In this document: piece after piece, positions 19,929-21,924 of the stretch
Layout of the letters: each line of letters begins with the position of its first letter
How positions within the stretch are numbered: the first letter of the stretch is position 1
DNA from: Paraglomus occultum
Lineage: Eukaryota > Glomeromycota > Glomeromycetes > Paraglomerales > Paraglomeraceae
Length of the DNA stretch: 21,924 bases
Assembly (NCBI GenBank): GCA_910592205.1
Contig: CAJVPJ010000557.1
Coordinates: 1-21,924, forward strand
Direction: 5' to 3'
Notes under the pieces: model-generated
Told to the model about the DNA's origin: nothing
Database searches by the model: none
Seen by the model: the letters and a program-made list of their open reading frames with translations, nothing else
Program-made: the position numbers and the translations under genes

Positions 19929-20873
19929 ATGTCTGATTCAACTACACTTTCACATCCTGCAACTGTATATATCCCCATCGGTTGTAATTACACAACATAT
20001 TATGCGTGTGCCAAATCTCATGTGATTTGCCAAAATACCAATCAAACTGAACGTTGTGAGAGATCAAACCTCAAACTTCTAAGCAAGAGAATGACAGATA
20101 CACTGACAAGACGATTAATAAAAGAATTGAAGGAATTTCAGAAAGATCCGGCACCTGATCTCAAAGACTTAGCGCCTGAGAGGGAAGATGATATATTGGT
20201 TTGGAAGGCAATACTAGAGGGAGAGAAGGATACGCCATACGAAGGTGTTCTATCTTGAATTAGATGTTTATTACTGTCTTGGATGATCTATCTCGTATAT
20301 TGAATATTACCGCGTTTATGTCTGTTATAAGGCGGGCAATGGAAGCTTCGAATAAATATACCAAGAAACTATCCAATGGCTCCACCAAACATTAAGTTTA
20401 TGACGAAAATTTGTCATCCGAATATACATTTTAAGGTAAAAGTATGATTCTTTCCCCCGTCTTTTTCCTACTCTTTCCCAATATCAATCTTTTATCGTAA
20501 TTTTACGTTGTTATTAGTCAGGAGAGATATGCCTAGACGTGCTGAAAAGTGCGTGGAGCCCAGCATGGACATTACAATCAGCATGTCTAGCCATAAGATT
20601 ACTGTTATCGAATCCAGAACCGAGTAGTCCATTGAACTGTGATGCTGGTGAGTAATAATTTATTATAAAGAGCAAAGGCTTCGTAAGGATGCTTTTATGT
20701 TCTCTGGATGACTAGTAATAATGTTATTAATATCTTACATAGCAAATCTTCTCAGATGCGGAGACACAATGGGCTACGAATCTCTTGTGAGGATGTACAC
20801 ACAACTATATGCAATAAATCACGCTTATGACGAAAACCAGTCTGGTGGAAGTGGTCGTTCAGTTTCTTCTTAA
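19929..20873 (+). CDS. PEX4: PEX4-type ubiquitin-conjugating enzyme (E2), peroxisomal
   Basis: Four exons: 20091 (or 19929)-20244, 20332-20435, 20518-20647, 20743-20873. The introns are 87, 82 and 95 bases, GT-AG, and phase closes. The product has 172 residues from the ATG at 20091, which I prefer because RRLIKELKEFQKDP is the canonical E2 first helix; starting at 19929 adds 54 residues of no recognisable kind (226 in all). Numbered from 20091, YEGGQWKLRINIPRNYP leads into CHPNIHF (HPN at 80-82) and GEICLDVLKSAWSPAW with the catalytic Cys91. The C-terminus PSSPLNCDAANLLRCGD plus LVRMYTQL is the PEX4 pattern. PEX4 attaches ubiquitin to the import receptor PEX5 at the peroxisome membrane, allowing its recycling, and is anchored by PEX22. 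A short Gly/Ser tail follows. Confidence 0.88.
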
Positions 20874-21649
20874 TCGGTGGATGAGAAAAGAATAACATGT
20901 CATAATACAGAATTTAATGTCTTAATACCACATATAATGGGGAACTGAAATTTCACTACACAAAAAAAAAATAATGCAAATGTATACTCAGTTAGCTGAA
21001 ATCGATGTTGCTTCTCATTATATAAAAACTTGTGAACTGCTAGGATGTTTTCGTCGAAATTGACTCGACGATCAAGTCTTTATATCGGTTTCGTGAAATT
21101 GTCAACAATGAATTCTCGTTGATTGCGGTTTAATTTCAAGTAAACTTTTGCATAAGGTCTTGACGAAAGACGTCATAGAGTTTGCCCGCTACAACATCAA
21201 TTGTTGTGTTATGGTCGATCAACACGAGTTGCCGCGCCTATGCTGCACGGTTCGCCGTACCATGAAATCAACGGGCCAGACAGGCGCGCATTCTCTGACA
21301 TAATATTGTAATCAATGGTAGACATAACCGTTATCCTACATCAGTGACATATGATAAAATTAATCTGAGATTCGTTAGATAAAACTTTTGCTCAGCTTTG
21401 ACTATTAAATACATGTAATTAGAACAGAACTGTTGATGATGACGCCGATAGAACATGTGATACAAATAGGGGAAATGAAATCGCAAAATAACTTAGATGC
21501 AAAATTATGTAAAGCCTTTGTCACCTGGAAACAAGATAAATCTTAAAAAGGCTATTATTACTACTATTACCATGACCCTAAAACGACCAGTTTAATTATA
21601 GTTGGATGAGATGAGACCACGCTTTCCGAAACACGGTATAATAAATAAC
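20874..21649. other. Intergenic stretch downstream of the PEX4-like gene
   Basis: About 775 bases. A slightly GC-richer part lies at 21190-21300, but its frames are broken on both strands and I recognise nothing in it. No tRNA or other RNA gene was found. Confidence 0.45.
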
Positions 21650-21651
21650 TA

Positions 21652-21924
21652 CAGTCGACCCTCCATAAAAGAACCCCCCATAAAGGAACAACCTCTCATA
21701 AAGAACATTATTTCATGGGACCGATGCAATTTATTAGTAACTTTCCCTTTATAAAAGAACAATCTATAAAGGAACAAGAACATAATTCTGAAGAACGCTT
21801 ATATTATACACCCCTGCCAAAAGTATAAGTACAAACGGCGATCATTCGAAATCGTCTTCACAATAGCATCATTTCAAATCTAGTTTACTCGGAAACCCAC
21901 ATAATAAAAATCATTATAATTTAC
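21652..21924. mobile_element. Terminus of a probable pogo/Tc1-type DNA transposon (continues beyond the window)
   Basis: CAGTCGACCCTCC begins at 21652 directly after a TA dinucleotide (21650-21651), as in pogo-like elements, whose ends start CAGT and insert at TA. Behind it are five copies of an A-rich subterminal motif, ATAAA(A/G)GAAC or a close variant, at about 21664, 21679, 21698, 21750 and 21765. No matching right end is seen in the window and no transposase frame appears before the edge. Confidence 0.5.

Noticed and set aside
21190-21300. Possible RNA or protein gene in the GC-richer patch
   Set aside because: A GGTTCG core resembles a tRNA B box, but no A box or cloverleaf fits, and the reading frames are broken on both strands.

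Overview
The window is nuclear DNA of a eukaryote, most likely an early-diverging fungus. It is AT-rich, and the genes are cut by about 30 short GT-AG introns, nearly all 65-126 bases. The gene set fits a fungus: a peroxisomal PEX4-type E2, a Gag1-like clamp protein, a SUZ-domain protein and a mitochondrial Sel1 protein. The integrase and zinc-ribbon/nuclease remnant at the left edge resembles sequences that are abundant in arbuscular mycorrhizal fungi (Glomeromycotina). That assignment is recalled, not searched, and I hold it at moderate confidence.

Layout. 1-1080 (-): remnant of a Polinton/Maverick-like element; the C-terminal part of an integrase runs on, in one open frame, into a zinc-ribbon plus Vsr-like nuclease region. 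About 1081-2500 (+): decayed metallophosphoesterase with several frameshifts and stops. 2772-3751 (+): three-exon KCTD-like BTB (T1) protein. 5133-10044 (+): fourteen-exon TMEM94-like P-type-ATPase-related membrane protein, the best-supported large gene. 11498-11975 (+): two-exon Gag1-like clamp protein. 12052-14417 (-): nine-exon Sel1-repeat protein with a likely mitochondrial presequence, convergent with the Gag1-like gene. 15895-16844 (+): four-exon SUZ-domain protein. 18076-18997: a 922-bp internally deleted mariner-like element with inverted ends and TA duplications. 19132-19572 (-): unrecognised intronless 146-codon frame. 19929/20091-20873 (+): four-exon PEX4-like ubiquitin-conjugating enzyme. 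21652 to the end: one terminus of a probable pogo/Tc1-type element.

The genes do not form a pathway. They look like independently transcribed housekeeping genes separated by 1-2 kb spacers holding transposon debris and short repeats. The exon models were made by hand: reading phase closes across every junction and each model ends in a stop, but no transcript evidence was available. The most unusual items are the integrase-zinc-ribbon-nuclease reading frame at the left edge, the fungal TMEM94 homologue with altered P-type ATPase motifs, and the unassigned 146-codon frame.
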